Below, in pieces: positions 33,101-36,769 of a stretch of DNA of 64,000 bases; the first letter of the stretch is position 1, and every line of letters begins with the position of its first letter. The DNA comes from Nymphaea colorata (lineage: Eukaryota; Streptophyta; Magnoliopsida; Nymphaeales; Nymphaeaceae), in contig NC_045138.2 in the NCBI RefSeq assembly GCF_008831285.2, positions 43,889,115-43,953,114 of the forward strand, read 5' to 3'. Position numbers and translations under genes: made by a program. The notes under the pieces are model-generated. The model did no database searches. It worked only from the letters and a program-made list of their open reading frames with translations, and was not told where the DNA came from.

Positions 33101-35375
33101 AGTGGCTGCAGAAATTTGCTTAATGTGCTTATTACAAGCAGTGAAAATTTTCAGTTTGGAGTGAAAAACAATCCATGAACTACATAGCAATCAGTTTCAT
33201 CAAAGGGAAGGTGTCTACAACATCCTCAAGTTTATAAAAATTAACTGATGACAATGGCAATGGCAATCACGGCAGAAGCACAAACAAAATAACATACACT
33301 TTTACATAAGTAACAGAACAAACAAAAGAGGGAACACCGAACAGAGAAAAAAAAGGAACAAAAAAAAGGGAACCGACTAGAAAAGCGGGAACACGGAACA
33401 GAAAAAAAAAAGGAACAAAAAAAAGGGAACTGACTGCAGGCAATGAACAAAAAAGAAGGAACCGTCTGGAGGCGACGAATAGAAAAAGGATTCAGTGCCG
33501 TCTGCTGGCACTAGAGACGATGGAAGGCTCCGCCAGTGAAAAGCGCCGTCTGCTGACACAGGAGACTATGGAAGGCTCAGCCCATCGACAAAAAAAGAGA
33601 AAACGATGAAAAAAAGCAAATACCATCACTGTTCGCCGCCCGCCGTCGCCGGAGATCGTCTGCCGTCGCTGGTCGCTGCCTACCGTCGCCGGAGATCGTT
33701 TGCCGTTGCCGGTCACCGCCTACCGTCGCTGGTCGCCGCCTGCCATCGCTGCTCGTCGCCTGCAGCCGCCGGTCTCTGCCCCTGCCTTCGCCCATCGCCG
33801 TGCGTGGTCGTTGGTGAGAGAGGAACGCCATTCATGAGAGAGGAAGAAACAAACGAAATGAAACAAAAAAGGTTTTAGGGTTTTGATATATTTAACGTTA
33901 AAATGGTTTAAAATGTGAAAATATTAAAAAAACGTTAAAATGAAAATGGACAACCTTAGACTCAGACAACGTTGACTGAGTCTGAAAACGGTCGAATATG
34001 ACCCTAGGTGCATTGACCGCACCCGGTACGGTCAACGCCGCACTTCTGGCGTACCCACCAACGTACCCGTACCGGTACCGGTGTCGTACCAGTTCCGTGC
34101 CGGTACTCCTCCTTAGGAGGGGTGTGTGACAGCATTTCTTCTGTCTCTTGTGTTTTTAAAGGTGTAAAATGTACTCCATATGATGCCATAAGATATAATT
34201 GTCGATTATACATGCTACAATATATTTACACCTCTCCAACTTGCTTCTAGAGTATGTCACATAGGCATGTCAAAATTGGTATTCCTTCCTTTATATTCAT
34301 GGTATGAATCATAACATATTCTACAATATGTGTGATACTTGCAACATGGTAGAGCCCAAAATGTTAAAACCTCTATAATTGAGTAAGTCCATTGGACCCC
34401 ATATAGGATCCCACCATATTCTCTACTTTTCTTTAGTTTGTGTAATAAATATCGGCAAGCACTGGGATGAGGTATTTTCCATATCATTGCAGAGGTAGGT
34501 GTTAAATAAAAAAATTTTATTCCTCATCTATATTGACACTGGGCACGGGCCATGTAGGTGAAAGCTCACACATGTTATACCTTTGAAGTGTTCATTTTGT
34601 TGTCGGGTTCCGACAATGACCAACATGTCATCTTTCTTTTTCTTATTTGATAGGCACATATATCTGCTGTTAGTTGTTGAAAGTCCATGCATCTTATAAT
34701 TCTCATTTAATATTTATGAGTACTACCATCGTATGCTAGTTGAATTTAAGAATTTCACTCATTATTTTGCGTTTTAGTTATAATCATTTTCTCTTTCTTG
34801 GTTTAAGCTTTCAAGATTATACTCAGCCTTTCTAAGCACGGGGAAATGACCTTTGGGTTCTTTTTACGTGGATATTTGCTGTCTGGCAAAGTTAACATTT
34901 CATTCCTATCTTTGAACTTAGGAAAACAATTGCCTTGCTTTTGGAGGAAGTTCGCAGCCATCTGTATCAAGCGAATCGGACTTGGGTAGCATCAGTAAGA
35001 AAGCACCTCACGGACTCTTTGATCAAAGGTTTGACAGAAGCTGCAGCAAACTCAAAACCGTTATCCTTCTTGTCCCATCCTGTTCCCGAATGTCTATGCA
35101 TTAGGAGGTCCTCACACTTATCTCAAAATAGTTCTTCAAATGCAACAAATATTCGGGACAATATTGCGATGGGAGTTGAGTACAGATGCCCGGAAGGGAT
35201 GAATGGCAGCAAAGTGTCACATTTAGAAAGTTATGAGGAAGAGGATTTGGAAGAATCTGATGACATATCTAGCAAATTTTTTCAGCAGGCCAGAATGTCA
35301 GCACATGCAGTGGAAACAAATATGAAGGACGTCCAATTAGAAGATCAAGACGAGAATGAAGGTGGTGAACGATAA
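3578..35375 (+). CDS. O-fucosyltransferase family protein (GT106-like), ten exons
   Basis: A likely Golgi type II glycosyltransferase transferring fucose or a related sugar; acceptor unknown. Exons: 3578-3766, 4014-4098, 24100-24170, 24262-24350, 24442-24685, 25748-25860, 25944-26034, 26316-26444, 26528-27081, 34922-35375. They join to 2019 nt (672 residues plus stop) with all phases consistent. Residues 10-32 form a hydrophobic anchor after a basic N-terminus. Family landmarks follow: LWGP (about 69), NPRG (about 85), GGFHEIRN (107-114), LVIPEL, a [16 protein letters not shown] block (276-291), [10 protein letters not shown] (354-363) and [13 protein letters not shown] near the C-terminus. 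The end is acidic and probably disordered. Oddities: intron 2 is 20.0 kb and intron 9 is 7.8 kb, both packed with transposons; intron 7 uses a GC donor; and the usual HLR-type arginine motif of the family reads F-D-P-G here. Family assignment rests on recalled family pattern, not a search. Confidence 0.88.
4014..4098 (+). CDS. Fucosyltransferase exon 2
   Basis: It encodes the RLWGP...NPRG segment typical of this plant family. The acceptor is GAGGCAG and the donor is AAAG|GTAAGAG, giving a phase 1 end. The following intron is 20,001 bp, from 4099 to 24099. Confidence 0.88.
4254..5335. other. Intron 2, proximal part: nothing recognisable
   Basis: AT-rich intron sequence downstream of the exon 2 donor. 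I see no coding potential, no repeat with clear ends and no RNA gene. Confidence 0.5.
5336..6229 (-). mobile_element. MULE-like non-autonomous element, degenerate copy A
   Basis: Read on the minus strand it begins ATGTCACATAGGTACGGGTA, continues through repeated GGGTACGG words and GACCATTTTCAAAAACTT, and ends with GGTAC-rich sequence. The copy at 32821-34132 shares the same beginning, the same order of motifs and a related terminus. The flanking direct repeat here is imperfect, so this copy is older. It contains a (TA)n(TG)n microsatellite at about 6092-6141. The interior has no transposase. Mutator-like classification is inferred from the 10-bp duplication of the better copy. Confidence 0.45.
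6092..6141. repeat. (TA)n(TG)n microsatellite
   Basis: About 11 TA units are followed by about 14 TG units inside MULE-like copy A. The other copy has CA/TA-rich sequence at the equivalent place (about 32905-32930). Confidence 0.9.
6230..6996. other. Intron 2 segment with a 26-bp poly-C tract; no gene
   Basis: A homopolymer of 26 cytosines occupies 6395-6420. The rest is AT-rich, with reading frames on both strands that show no recognisable domain. On the minus strand part of it (about 6870-6750) has a cDNA-like look but I cannot assign it. Confidence 0.4.
6997..7161 (+). repeat. Copia-1 5' LTR
   Basis: 165 bp, starting TGTTAAGACG and ending TTCATCA. A TATATAAA box sits at about 7100, fitting an internal LTR promoter. 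Identical to the 3' LTR. Confidence 0.95.
7162..7173 (+). other. Copia-1 primer binding site (initiator tRNA-Met)
   Basis: TGGTATCAGAGC immediately follows the LTR end CA. It is the complement of the 3' end of plant initiator tRNA-Met, the common copia primer. Confidence 0.92.
7174..7834 (+). other. Copia-1 GC-rich leader
   Basis: The 660-nt leader between primer site and gag includes about 450 nt (7197-7640) of CGCC/CTGC-rich near-repeats such as CGCCTCCGCCTGCGCCGCC, in sharp contrast to the AT-rich neighbourhood. Open frames on both strands here are low-complexity Pro/Ala/Arg products and are not called as genes. Its likely role is an RNA leader, possibly with packaging or translation structure (inference). 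Confidence 0.7.
7835..11149 (+). CDS. Copia-1 gag-pol polyprotein, broken in the reverse transcriptase
   Basis: The ATG at 7835 opens a 1104-residue frame. In order it encodes: gag (about 1-240); a CX2CX4HX4C zinc knuckle ([14 protein letters not shown]); an aspartic protease (LIDSGAST); GAG-pre-integrase ([16 protein letters not shown]); integrase with its three acidic residues ([22 protein letters not shown]); and the front of reverse transcriptase up to [10 protein letters not shown]. Near 11060-11070 about 30 codons are missing compared with relatives. The deletion removes the catalytic YVDD block and shifts the frame, adding a short foreign tail to 11149. The remainder of pol continues in another frame from about 11070. 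Confidence 0.93.
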   Translation: MSEITSGANTSSFVSSGEMKSSPFSSIITKVDGGNYEMWAMQVKRTLIAHEKEHLILEPEPVQKVGKYTTWFKDNSLVMVWIVGTLSQEIANEVLHKDSAKDMWDSLVATYSQARNETHIMQLHHDIHQMRQDGRPLHTYYSSLKSMFERLNSYFPACKCEQQKAYRDMLMVGVFLSGLDSVYESAKNQMLTSPSIPPIDEAYSRLSRIPISASTVPDTTSAMLATRGRGGPFFARGRGGRGRGNTPSRPVCQFCHRIGHTVDKCWQKHGRPAFANQTVSTDSPEQPKPQHTASSSELHVDDILSQLRNLLGDSAHQAPGPTTSTVPTATSASSSGMYSACTVCSATDTTDWLIDSGASTHLCGDKAQFTSYVPTPPGRSVILADGKYSPVVGHGEVQLTSSLPLQHVLHAPEFPHSLLSISQITRELNCRAIFDSSSLVFQDILTGRVIGSGREQGGLYRLVHSFPFAGSTSSGSSSSSAYTWHLRFGHLPFQKLLHVLPQLSHKSSFQCESCQLGKHHRSSFPPRSSRSSHSVFELLHFDVWGSSRTPDLQGHRYYLVAVDDYSRVSWVFLMKHKSEAGHVIKNFINEILTQFGTCVKIVRSDNALEFCASSLEQFFRDKGIIHQTSCAYTSQQNGVAERKHRHILDVARTIIIHSHVPHSYWGDVVLTACYLINRMPSSVLGDLIPFSVLFPDRELFSVAPRIFGCVAFVQLLGPGRDKLSPRAIKTIFVGYSRTQKGYRCYDPSTRRYYVSADVTFFESTSYFSPNGTQLRVPEFSDEVHLPLPLMSYPQPVASRFGAIYQRRTKPVQPAHCAPVPSPSMPKVLPEHTNPADNSLCDDDTGDSPEHAPGPHINELDMPIAQRKGKRSCTLHPLSGHLSMDRLTPTYRQFVKGLSAVALPQTPMDALSDPKWAATMQEEMDALQSRGTWTLVTPSSDAAIVGCRWVFTVKYRADGSIERYKARLVAKGYTQTYGVDCYDTFSPVARHASLRVLLAVAVSKNWSLSQLDVKNAFLYGDLHEEVYMQQPPGFVAEGECQKVCRLRKAIYGLKQSPRAWFQKLSENIENEGFRRSSAIFRGFPTSRASLDDTLSPRILVSYAIS
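11070..11988 (+). pseudogene. Copia-1 distal pol: RT thumb and RNase H, out of frame
   Basis: After the deletion the correct frame resumes with [16 protein letters not shown], runs through [10 protein letters not shown] and [15 protein letters not shown] and into RNase H ([28 protein letters not shown]). It ends YAPT-stop at 11988, just before the polypurine tract. Everything downstream of the deletion is intact, so the deletion is the only obvious lesion in the element. This product would need a frameshift to be made and could not supply active RT. Confidence 0.88.
11996..12160 (+). repeat. Copia-1 3' LTR
   Basis: 165 bp, identical to the 5' LTR by eye and followed by the ATAGT target duplication. 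Confidence 0.95.
12161..13269. other. Intron 2 segment with a diverged direct repeat; no gene
   Basis: About 95 bp at 12361-12457 recurs diverged at 12760-12857. Shared features are CATAAAAACT(G/A)T, CCACCACT and (A/T)ACATCCTTT. Minus-strand reading frames here look like pieces of an unrecognised transcript, interrupted by stops. I do not call a gene. Confidence 0.35.
13270..13524 (-). repeat. Gypsy-1 3' LTR (left on plus strand)
   Basis: 255 bp with TG...CA ends; on the plus strand it starts TGTTAGCCTC and ends GCGCCTAACA. About 8 differences from the other LTR. Confidence 0.94.
13550..14850 (-). pseudogene. Gypsy-1 integrase and chromodomain-like C-terminus
   Basis: Reading leftward, the integrase zinc site (CDICQRNK) and catalytic core are visible: [16 protein letters not shown] and [12 protein letters not shown] carry the D, D and E residues. 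The tail (about 13735-13560) reads [17 protein letters not shown] followed by ATWENAEDI and RFPDF, matching the chromodomain-like ends of plant chromoviruses. That tail is interrupted by a TAG, and the integrase frame has further lesions, so the copy is inactive. Confidence 0.85.
14976..16110 (-). pseudogene. Gypsy-1 reverse transcriptase and RNase H
   Basis: RT motifs are visible in fragments: [27 protein letters not shown], the catalytic [19 protein letters not shown] and [11 protein letters not shown]. RNase H follows, ending [10 protein letters not shown] and [12 protein letters not shown] at about 15000. Stops and frameshifts near 15819 and between 15345 and 15173 break the frame. Confidence 0.88.
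16386..16931 (-). pseudogene. Gypsy-1 aspartic protease region
   Basis: [17 protein letters not shown] contains the D-T-G active site of the retroviral-type protease. Downstream, [17 protein letters not shown] is the conserved C-terminal part seen in gypsy proteases. An intervening stop separates the two frames at about 16620. Confidence 0.85.
16944..17977 (-). pseudogene. Gypsy-1 gag with interrupted zinc knuckle
   Basis: The frame starts [15 protein letters not shown] at 17977. It has a predicted coiled region, then the retrotransposon gag domain ([20 protein letters not shown]). A TAG at 17514-17516 interrupts it; the same frame continues with [16 protein letters not shown] and on to [17 protein letters not shown] and [10 protein letters not shown]. 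The nucleic-acid-binding knuckle CFHCD[12 protein letters not shown] (16944-16985) has a second TAG at plus 16968-16970. Confidence 0.85.
18000..18254 (-). repeat. Gypsy-1 5' LTR (right on plus strand)
   Basis: 255 bp with TG...CA ends, followed by the ATGTT duplication at 18255-18259. Confidence 0.94.
18600..20940 (+). pseudogene. Copia relic A (integrase to RNase H), strongly decayed
   Basis: From about 18600 copia integrase can be traced: YLNKMV (for SQQNGV), [27 protein letters not shown] follows at 19300-20035 with [48 protein letters not shown] and [10 protein letters not shown]. The catalytic YVDD is replaced by HVRD. RNase H traces run to about 20900, ending MFML-like sequence and TTGAGGAGTG before an LTR-like TGTTGAGAGA at 20938. 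Stops and small indels are frequent. No 5' half and no second LTR were found. The general order and the GGAGTGTTG end resemble relic B (minus strand). Confidence 0.8.
20938..22287. other. Intron 2 segment, LTR remnant then low-information sequence
   Basis: The first 150-200 bp after TGTTGAGAGA may be the remnant 3' LTR of Copia relic A. At about 21420-21560 there are CCCATGGGTA and CGTACCCGGTAC words recalling the MULE-like family, possibly a third decayed copy. The rest is T-rich with no coding signal. Confidence 0.3.
22288..22453. mobile_element. Tourist/PIF-Harbinger-like MITE
   Basis: 166 bp with terminal inverted repeats GGGGGTGTTTGGT and ACCAAACCACCCCC. Subterminal AGGAACACT and AGTGTTCCT also pair. 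It is flanked by TTA at 22285-22287 and 22454-22456, the 3-bp duplication typical of PIF/Harbinger (established). There is no coding capacity. Confidence 0.78.
22363..22703. repeat. 168-bp tandem duplication spanning the MITE's right half
   Basis: The sequence from CAGTGCGTTCC at 22363 through the MITE end and about 75 bp of flank (TCTGGTCACG, TTTGCACCTAT) repeats starting at 22531. The two copies have diverged by several substitutions and small indels. Confidence 0.75.
22704..24099. other. Intron 2, distal part: nothing recognisable
   Basis: AT-rich non-coding sequence leading to the exon 3 acceptor (TAATGTCAG). No repeat ends, RNA genes or coding domains were seen. Confidence 0.45.
24100..24170 (+). 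CDS. Fucosyltransferase exon 3
   Basis: It encodes the strongly conserved [17 protein letters not shown] block. The acceptor TAATGTCAG joins the phase 1 end of exon 2 perfectly. The donor is GCT|GTAAGC. Confidence 0.9.
24262..24350 (+). CDS. Fucosyltransferase exon 4
   Basis: It encodes [20 protein letters not shown], the first Rossmann-like strand and helix of the fucosyltransferase fold in this family. The acceptor is ACTGCAG. The phase 2 end is at GTAAG|GTGATT. Confidence 0.9.
24442..24685 (+). CDS. Fucosyltransferase exon 5
   Basis: It encodes [20 protein letters not shown] through to LVPDGGCLQ. The acceptor is TTTTGCAG and the donor is TTGCAG|GTGCGC, phase 0. The following intron is 1062 bp and holds nothing recognisable. 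Confidence 0.92.
25748..25860 (+). CDS. Fucosyltransferase exon 6
   Basis: It encodes [20 protein letters not shown], matching the helix before the nucleotide-sugar motif. The acceptor is AAGCCAG and the donor is CGTAG|GTAGGT, phase 2. Confidence 0.92.
25944..26034 (+). CDS. Fucosyltransferase exon 7 (GC donor)
   Basis: It encodes [20 protein letters not shown] and CAEQFQ, the block corresponding to the HLR...DMLAFSGC motif of relatives. It joins exon 8 ([10 protein letters not shown]) only if the exon ends at TTCCAG and the intron begins GCATGT. This is therefore a GC-AG intron (26035-26315). Using the GT three bases later would shift the frame. Confidence 0.88.
26316..26444 (+). CDS. Fucosyltransferase exon 8
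   Basis: It encodes [19 protein letters not shown] through PLMPEE. The acceptor is TTGTTAG and the donor is GAAGAG|GTAAGC. The intron that follows is 83 bp. Confidence 0.92.
26528..27081 (+). CDS. Fucosyltransferase exon 9
   Basis: The longest exon encodes the C-terminal catalytic half: [40 protein letters not shown], the Pro-rich [12 protein letters not shown] linker, WWGWVAQSE and [20 protein letters not shown]. The acceptor is TTTTGCAG and the donor is GATAG|GTAATT, phase 2. The next intron spans 7840 bp. Confidence 0.93.
27082..27616. other. Intron 9, proximal part: nothing recognisable
   Basis: AT-rich intron sequence before the MULE-like element. No coding or repeat signal was identified. 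Confidence 0.45.
27617..27626 (+). repeat. Left 10-bp target duplication of MULE-like copy B
   Basis: CATTTCTTCT here and again at 34133-34142, directly outside the element's inverted ends. A 9-11-bp duplication is typical of Mutator-like elements. Confidence 0.65.
27631..27908 (+). repeat. Copia-2 5' LTR with palindromic U3
   Basis: 278 bp, TGTTAACATA...TTTCTACA. It contains a perfect 24-bp palindrome at 27654-27677 (arm ACCGGGTCTGGA) and a hairpin with 10-bp arms, GGGTACCGAG at 27689-27698 and its complement at 27704-27713. Confidence 0.95.
27909..27921 (+). other. Copia-2 primer binding site (initiator tRNA-Met)
   Basis: TGGTATCAGAGCC, a 13-base match to the complement of initiator tRNA-Met, directly after the LTR. 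Confidence 0.93.
27922..28283 (+). other. Copia-2 GC-rich leader with repeated GTCCAGCGC
   Basis: The leader before gag repeats GTCCAGCGC with GCCGCC spacers about seven times (28030-28230). Reading frames through it on both strands are low-complexity products. It parallels the GC-rich leader of Copia-1 although the sequences differ. Confidence 0.65.
28284..28738 (+). pseudogene. Copia-2 gag N-terminal part, frameshifted
   Basis: ATG at 28284 opens [17 protein letters not shown] and continues through [14 protein letters not shown] and [20 protein letters not shown] to a stop at 28692-28694. Compared with Copia-3 and Copia-4 the segment equivalent to LRQGDLSVADFYV is shortened and out of frame. 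The next frame, [11 protein letters not shown], meets TGA at 28736-28738. Gag therefore carries at least a deletion-frameshift and a nonsense codon. Confidence 0.85.
28739..32548 (+). CDS. Copia-2 gag C-terminus and complete pol polyprotein
   Basis: The frame is open from 28739 to the stop at 32546-32548. In order it encodes: the gag end; a CX2CX4HX4C knuckle ([14 protein letters not shown]); protease ([10 protein letters not shown]); GAG-pre-integrase ([19 protein letters not shown]); integrase with [17 protein letters not shown] and [11 protein letters not shown] with [35 protein letters not shown] and catalytic [12 protein letters not shown]; and RNase H with [28 protein letters not shown] and the DVLTKAL end. 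The C-terminal LEGEC is encoded by the polypurine tract, and the TAA lies in the first six bases of the LTR. RT and integrase residues look intact. Confidence 0.94.
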   Translation, partial: HCGSDHALYWDKEWMDRTFLFLGGLRDEFESIRSQILNCDEVPGIEEVYACVESEEQRRQVMHIDTSQGSSPSAFVSRASGIGQRPVRRCSHCNKSGHSVDFCWDLHPQRRLVRGRPPSSRRSPSVPEPSQSSPSNVAKSKLSSDQIKELQAYISWLSTTQEDTSTSEGAKLAQALVATSDQGNSSHGDWIVDSGATHHMTGDPKMFQEYKLSSGQQRVSMADGSSISVAGKGSLSLLNKYCLHNALHVPNIPVNLLSVSSITKELNCNLIFSANRCFLEDLVTGQKIEIGSAIDGLYRLPVQVASALISATSGQLSGMEDRSTIMRWHEWLGHLPFPLIKKLFPSLFHSVSMDSFTCEVCQLAKHVRASYPISFNKTTRPFALVHSDVWGPSGVPTCRGFHYFMTLIDDYSRCTFVYLLKERSEVPVIVKNFVVFVETQFQTSVQAFRTDNAREYVSQSLDDFLKSKGIVHETSCSYTPPQNGVAERKNRHLLDVTRALLFHRQVPKRYWGDALLTSAHLINRMPTRVLQGHSPYSMLWPTQNPWPLTPRVFGCVCFVHDHSPTLKKLDHRSVKAAFLGYSSTQKGYKCVDPTTFIVYVSRDVTFHEHEAYFHVNPLQGEYLGHSSEEYSSNQLIQFTDFLDYKASDSVADTVRDDRDRHMDEGLVDNQPTARDHLFGQVYRRKKTDVIENVDVTNPNPVSSPDDPSLINEELPIALRKGTRSCTSHPIQRFVSYAKLSKNYKCFITSLSKSVIPRCVEDAREDPKWLQAMTEEMNALAKNDTWEVVDIPKGTHLVGSKWVFNVKYKPDGTVERYKARFVAKGFSQKYSIDYLETFAPVAKLKTVRVILALAVKKGWSMDQLDVKNAFLNGNLEEEVYMSMPPGYVQSGKCCHLKKALYGLKQSPRAWFERLRIVMKTNGYKQGNGDHTLFIKQRDGLVSLLLVYVDDMIVTGDDEEEKKKMKERLAAEFDLKDLGKLRYFLGIEIARSETGLVMGQRKYTLDLLKETDKLGCRPFQTPMESGTKISIKTDNILDEEGKGRYQRLVGKLIYLTLTRPDITYAVNVLSQFMHAPTDCHWKSAERVLGYLKNDPGKGLLYTQQDQLNIEGYSDADWAGCTDTRRSTTGYCIFLGGNLVVWRSKRHKVCSRSSAEAEYRAVAMGVTEMLWLKILLADIGVETEEKMRMYCDNKSAINLANNPVLHDRTKHVEIDRHFIRERIDSKELILPYKKSEDQIADVLTKALCTSQFEKNVSKLGMFDMYAKLEGEC
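32543..32820 (+). repeat. Copia-2 3' LTR
   Basis: 278 bp, about two substitutions from the 5' LTR (a T/C shift near 32631-32640). Followed by TATGT. Confidence 0.95.
32821..34132 (+). mobile_element. MULE-like non-autonomous element, copy B (main part)
   Basis: The element runs from ATGT at 27627-27630, resumes at 32826 after Copia-2, and ends TGTGTGACAG at 34132. Its termini ATGTCACATAG and (complemented) CTGTCACACAC are a short imperfect inverted repeat. Subterminal GGTACGGGTACGG words occur at both ends in opposite orientation. The 10-bp CATTTCTTCT duplication flanks it. The inside contains A-rich sequence, a 40-bp minisatellite (33644-33775) and GAGTCTGAAAACGG-type sequence, but no transposase. 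Mutator-like is my best class from the duplication length; hAT cannot be excluded. Confidence 0.62.
33644..33775. repeat. 40-bp GC-rich minisatellite
   Basis: Units start CGTCGCCGGAGATCG at 33644 and 33684 and CGTCGCTGG at 33724, i.e. a 40-bp period with about 3.3 diverged copies. It is GC-rich within an A-rich element. Confidence 0.7.
34133..34921. other. Intron 9, distal part: nothing recognisable
   Basis: It starts with the right CATTTCTTCT duplication and is AT-rich up to the exon 10 acceptor (GAACTTAG). No coding domain was seen. Confidence 0.45.
34922..35375 (+). CDS. Fucosyltransferase exon 10 (terminal)
   Basis: It encodes [34 protein letters not shown] and [12 protein letters not shown], then a low-conservation acidic tail ([10 protein letters not shown]...DENEGGER) to the TAA ending at 35375. 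It joins exon 9 as an Arg codon split AG|G, so the frame survives the 7.8-kb intron. Confidence 0.92.
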
Positions 35376-36769
35376 CACTGAATGAAAAATAGAGTTAACT
35401 TGGTGCTGGTAGCAGTTATTCTTTGTCACTCCTCCCTTGGCGAATTTCAGGTTGTGTACATAACTCATATTCGTAGAGGCTGGTGAAACTTCACAAGATT
35501 GGTTTCTCTGTTCATTGCCCAGGAAGAGTGAAGCTTCATGTAACATATTGGTCTTGTAGTTGTGAAAACCCAATTTTGATTATTTAATGCAATGGGTGAT
35601 CATACCTACTGACGAAAATCTTTTTTAAAGTTGCTATTCATATGTATTACTTGTATTCGTGAAAACTTTGATAATTTTATTTCCCTTTTCATCAATTCGT
35701 AAGCATGTGATTTTGCTGTTCTTTACCTAGCTACGATCTCTACCCCTGCAGAGATCGTTGTGAAAAGAAACAAAACGGGCAAACGGTACAGATCAGCTTG
35801 AAATAGATTAGAAAGAAATCAGCTTGGAGAAAGGGTAGACAGCAAACGTTTTGCACTGGTCAATTTCAGGAAAATTTGATACGCGCAGAGTATGCCACGT
35901 GAGGCTCTTTGCAACTTGGATTGGGGAACAAAGTATAGGCTGCGGTTTATTCCGCATGCTGGAGATTACTTGCTGACTGAATGGGCAGGTTCTGGAGAAC
36001 GGCTGCTGGGGGACGAGGCCCCCTACCTTTATTCAACCAAAAATTAAAGGTTGTACATCACAAAAATGGGATCCTGTCTGATCCTGAATCTACACATAAT
36101 GTTCATCAAAGGGATTTTGCCTCGCTTCTGACAATTAAAACCTGAGTTTTTAGGCACAAGACTAAGCAAATGCCTGGCTTCAACAGCAGGCCAACCTTTG
36201 ATCACAAAATGCTGAAAAACAGGTGTCCAGCAGAGGCTGAAATCCAGCAAGGCTGCAAGCGACTTCTGATGCATTCCCGATCCTGTCCGGCAGTTTGCCA
36301 ACATTAGTTTGAAGAACAATCTTCCCTGCTTTACTTCCATCAGCCTTCCTCATCACAAGACATTTCATAAGCACCCAATTTCAAAATTTGAGTACAAAAT
36401 TTTATGTTCTCAAAATTTAAGGGGAGGCCATCACCCCTGCCAAACCCCCTAGCTCCACCCTTACCACCCAGCTACTCCTAATCTATGCATGCCTTCATCA
36501 TCTCTTGGAAGTCTTGCAACACCAACTTTTGAATTTATTTGCTAGGATACAATATGAACATTGACTGATGTGCCTTGTGACCTGTTTCAGCCCATGATAG
36601 AGGGAGAACTTAGTTAACTTCATTAACCCTAACCTCCAATTAAAAGAGATTAGGGGTTGCAAAAAAAAAAAAACACAGAAAGTCCACATGAAAAATAAAA
36701 TGTGAAAATATGACTTATGGAATTTCTTATAATTTCATAAAGCTACCTAAGACCAATAACATAATTTTA
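35376..36769. other. 3' flank of the fucosyltransferase gene; no second gene supported
   Basis: The first 200-300 bp probably contain the 3' UTR, but no canonical AATAAA was found close by. At about 36040-36375 the minus strand has GC-balanced, exon-like sequence (KCLVMRKADGSKAGKIVLQT) with stops, which I cannot assign. Confidence 0.35.

Noticed and set aside
33492-33831. Minus-strand frames rich in GDGRRRP
   Set aside because: They read through the 40-bp minisatellite in the MULE-like element.
36044-36374. A possible minus-strand host exon (KCLVMRKADGSK...)
   Set aside because: It has exon-like composition but stops within about 65 codons, has no convincing splice sites and no family I recognise.
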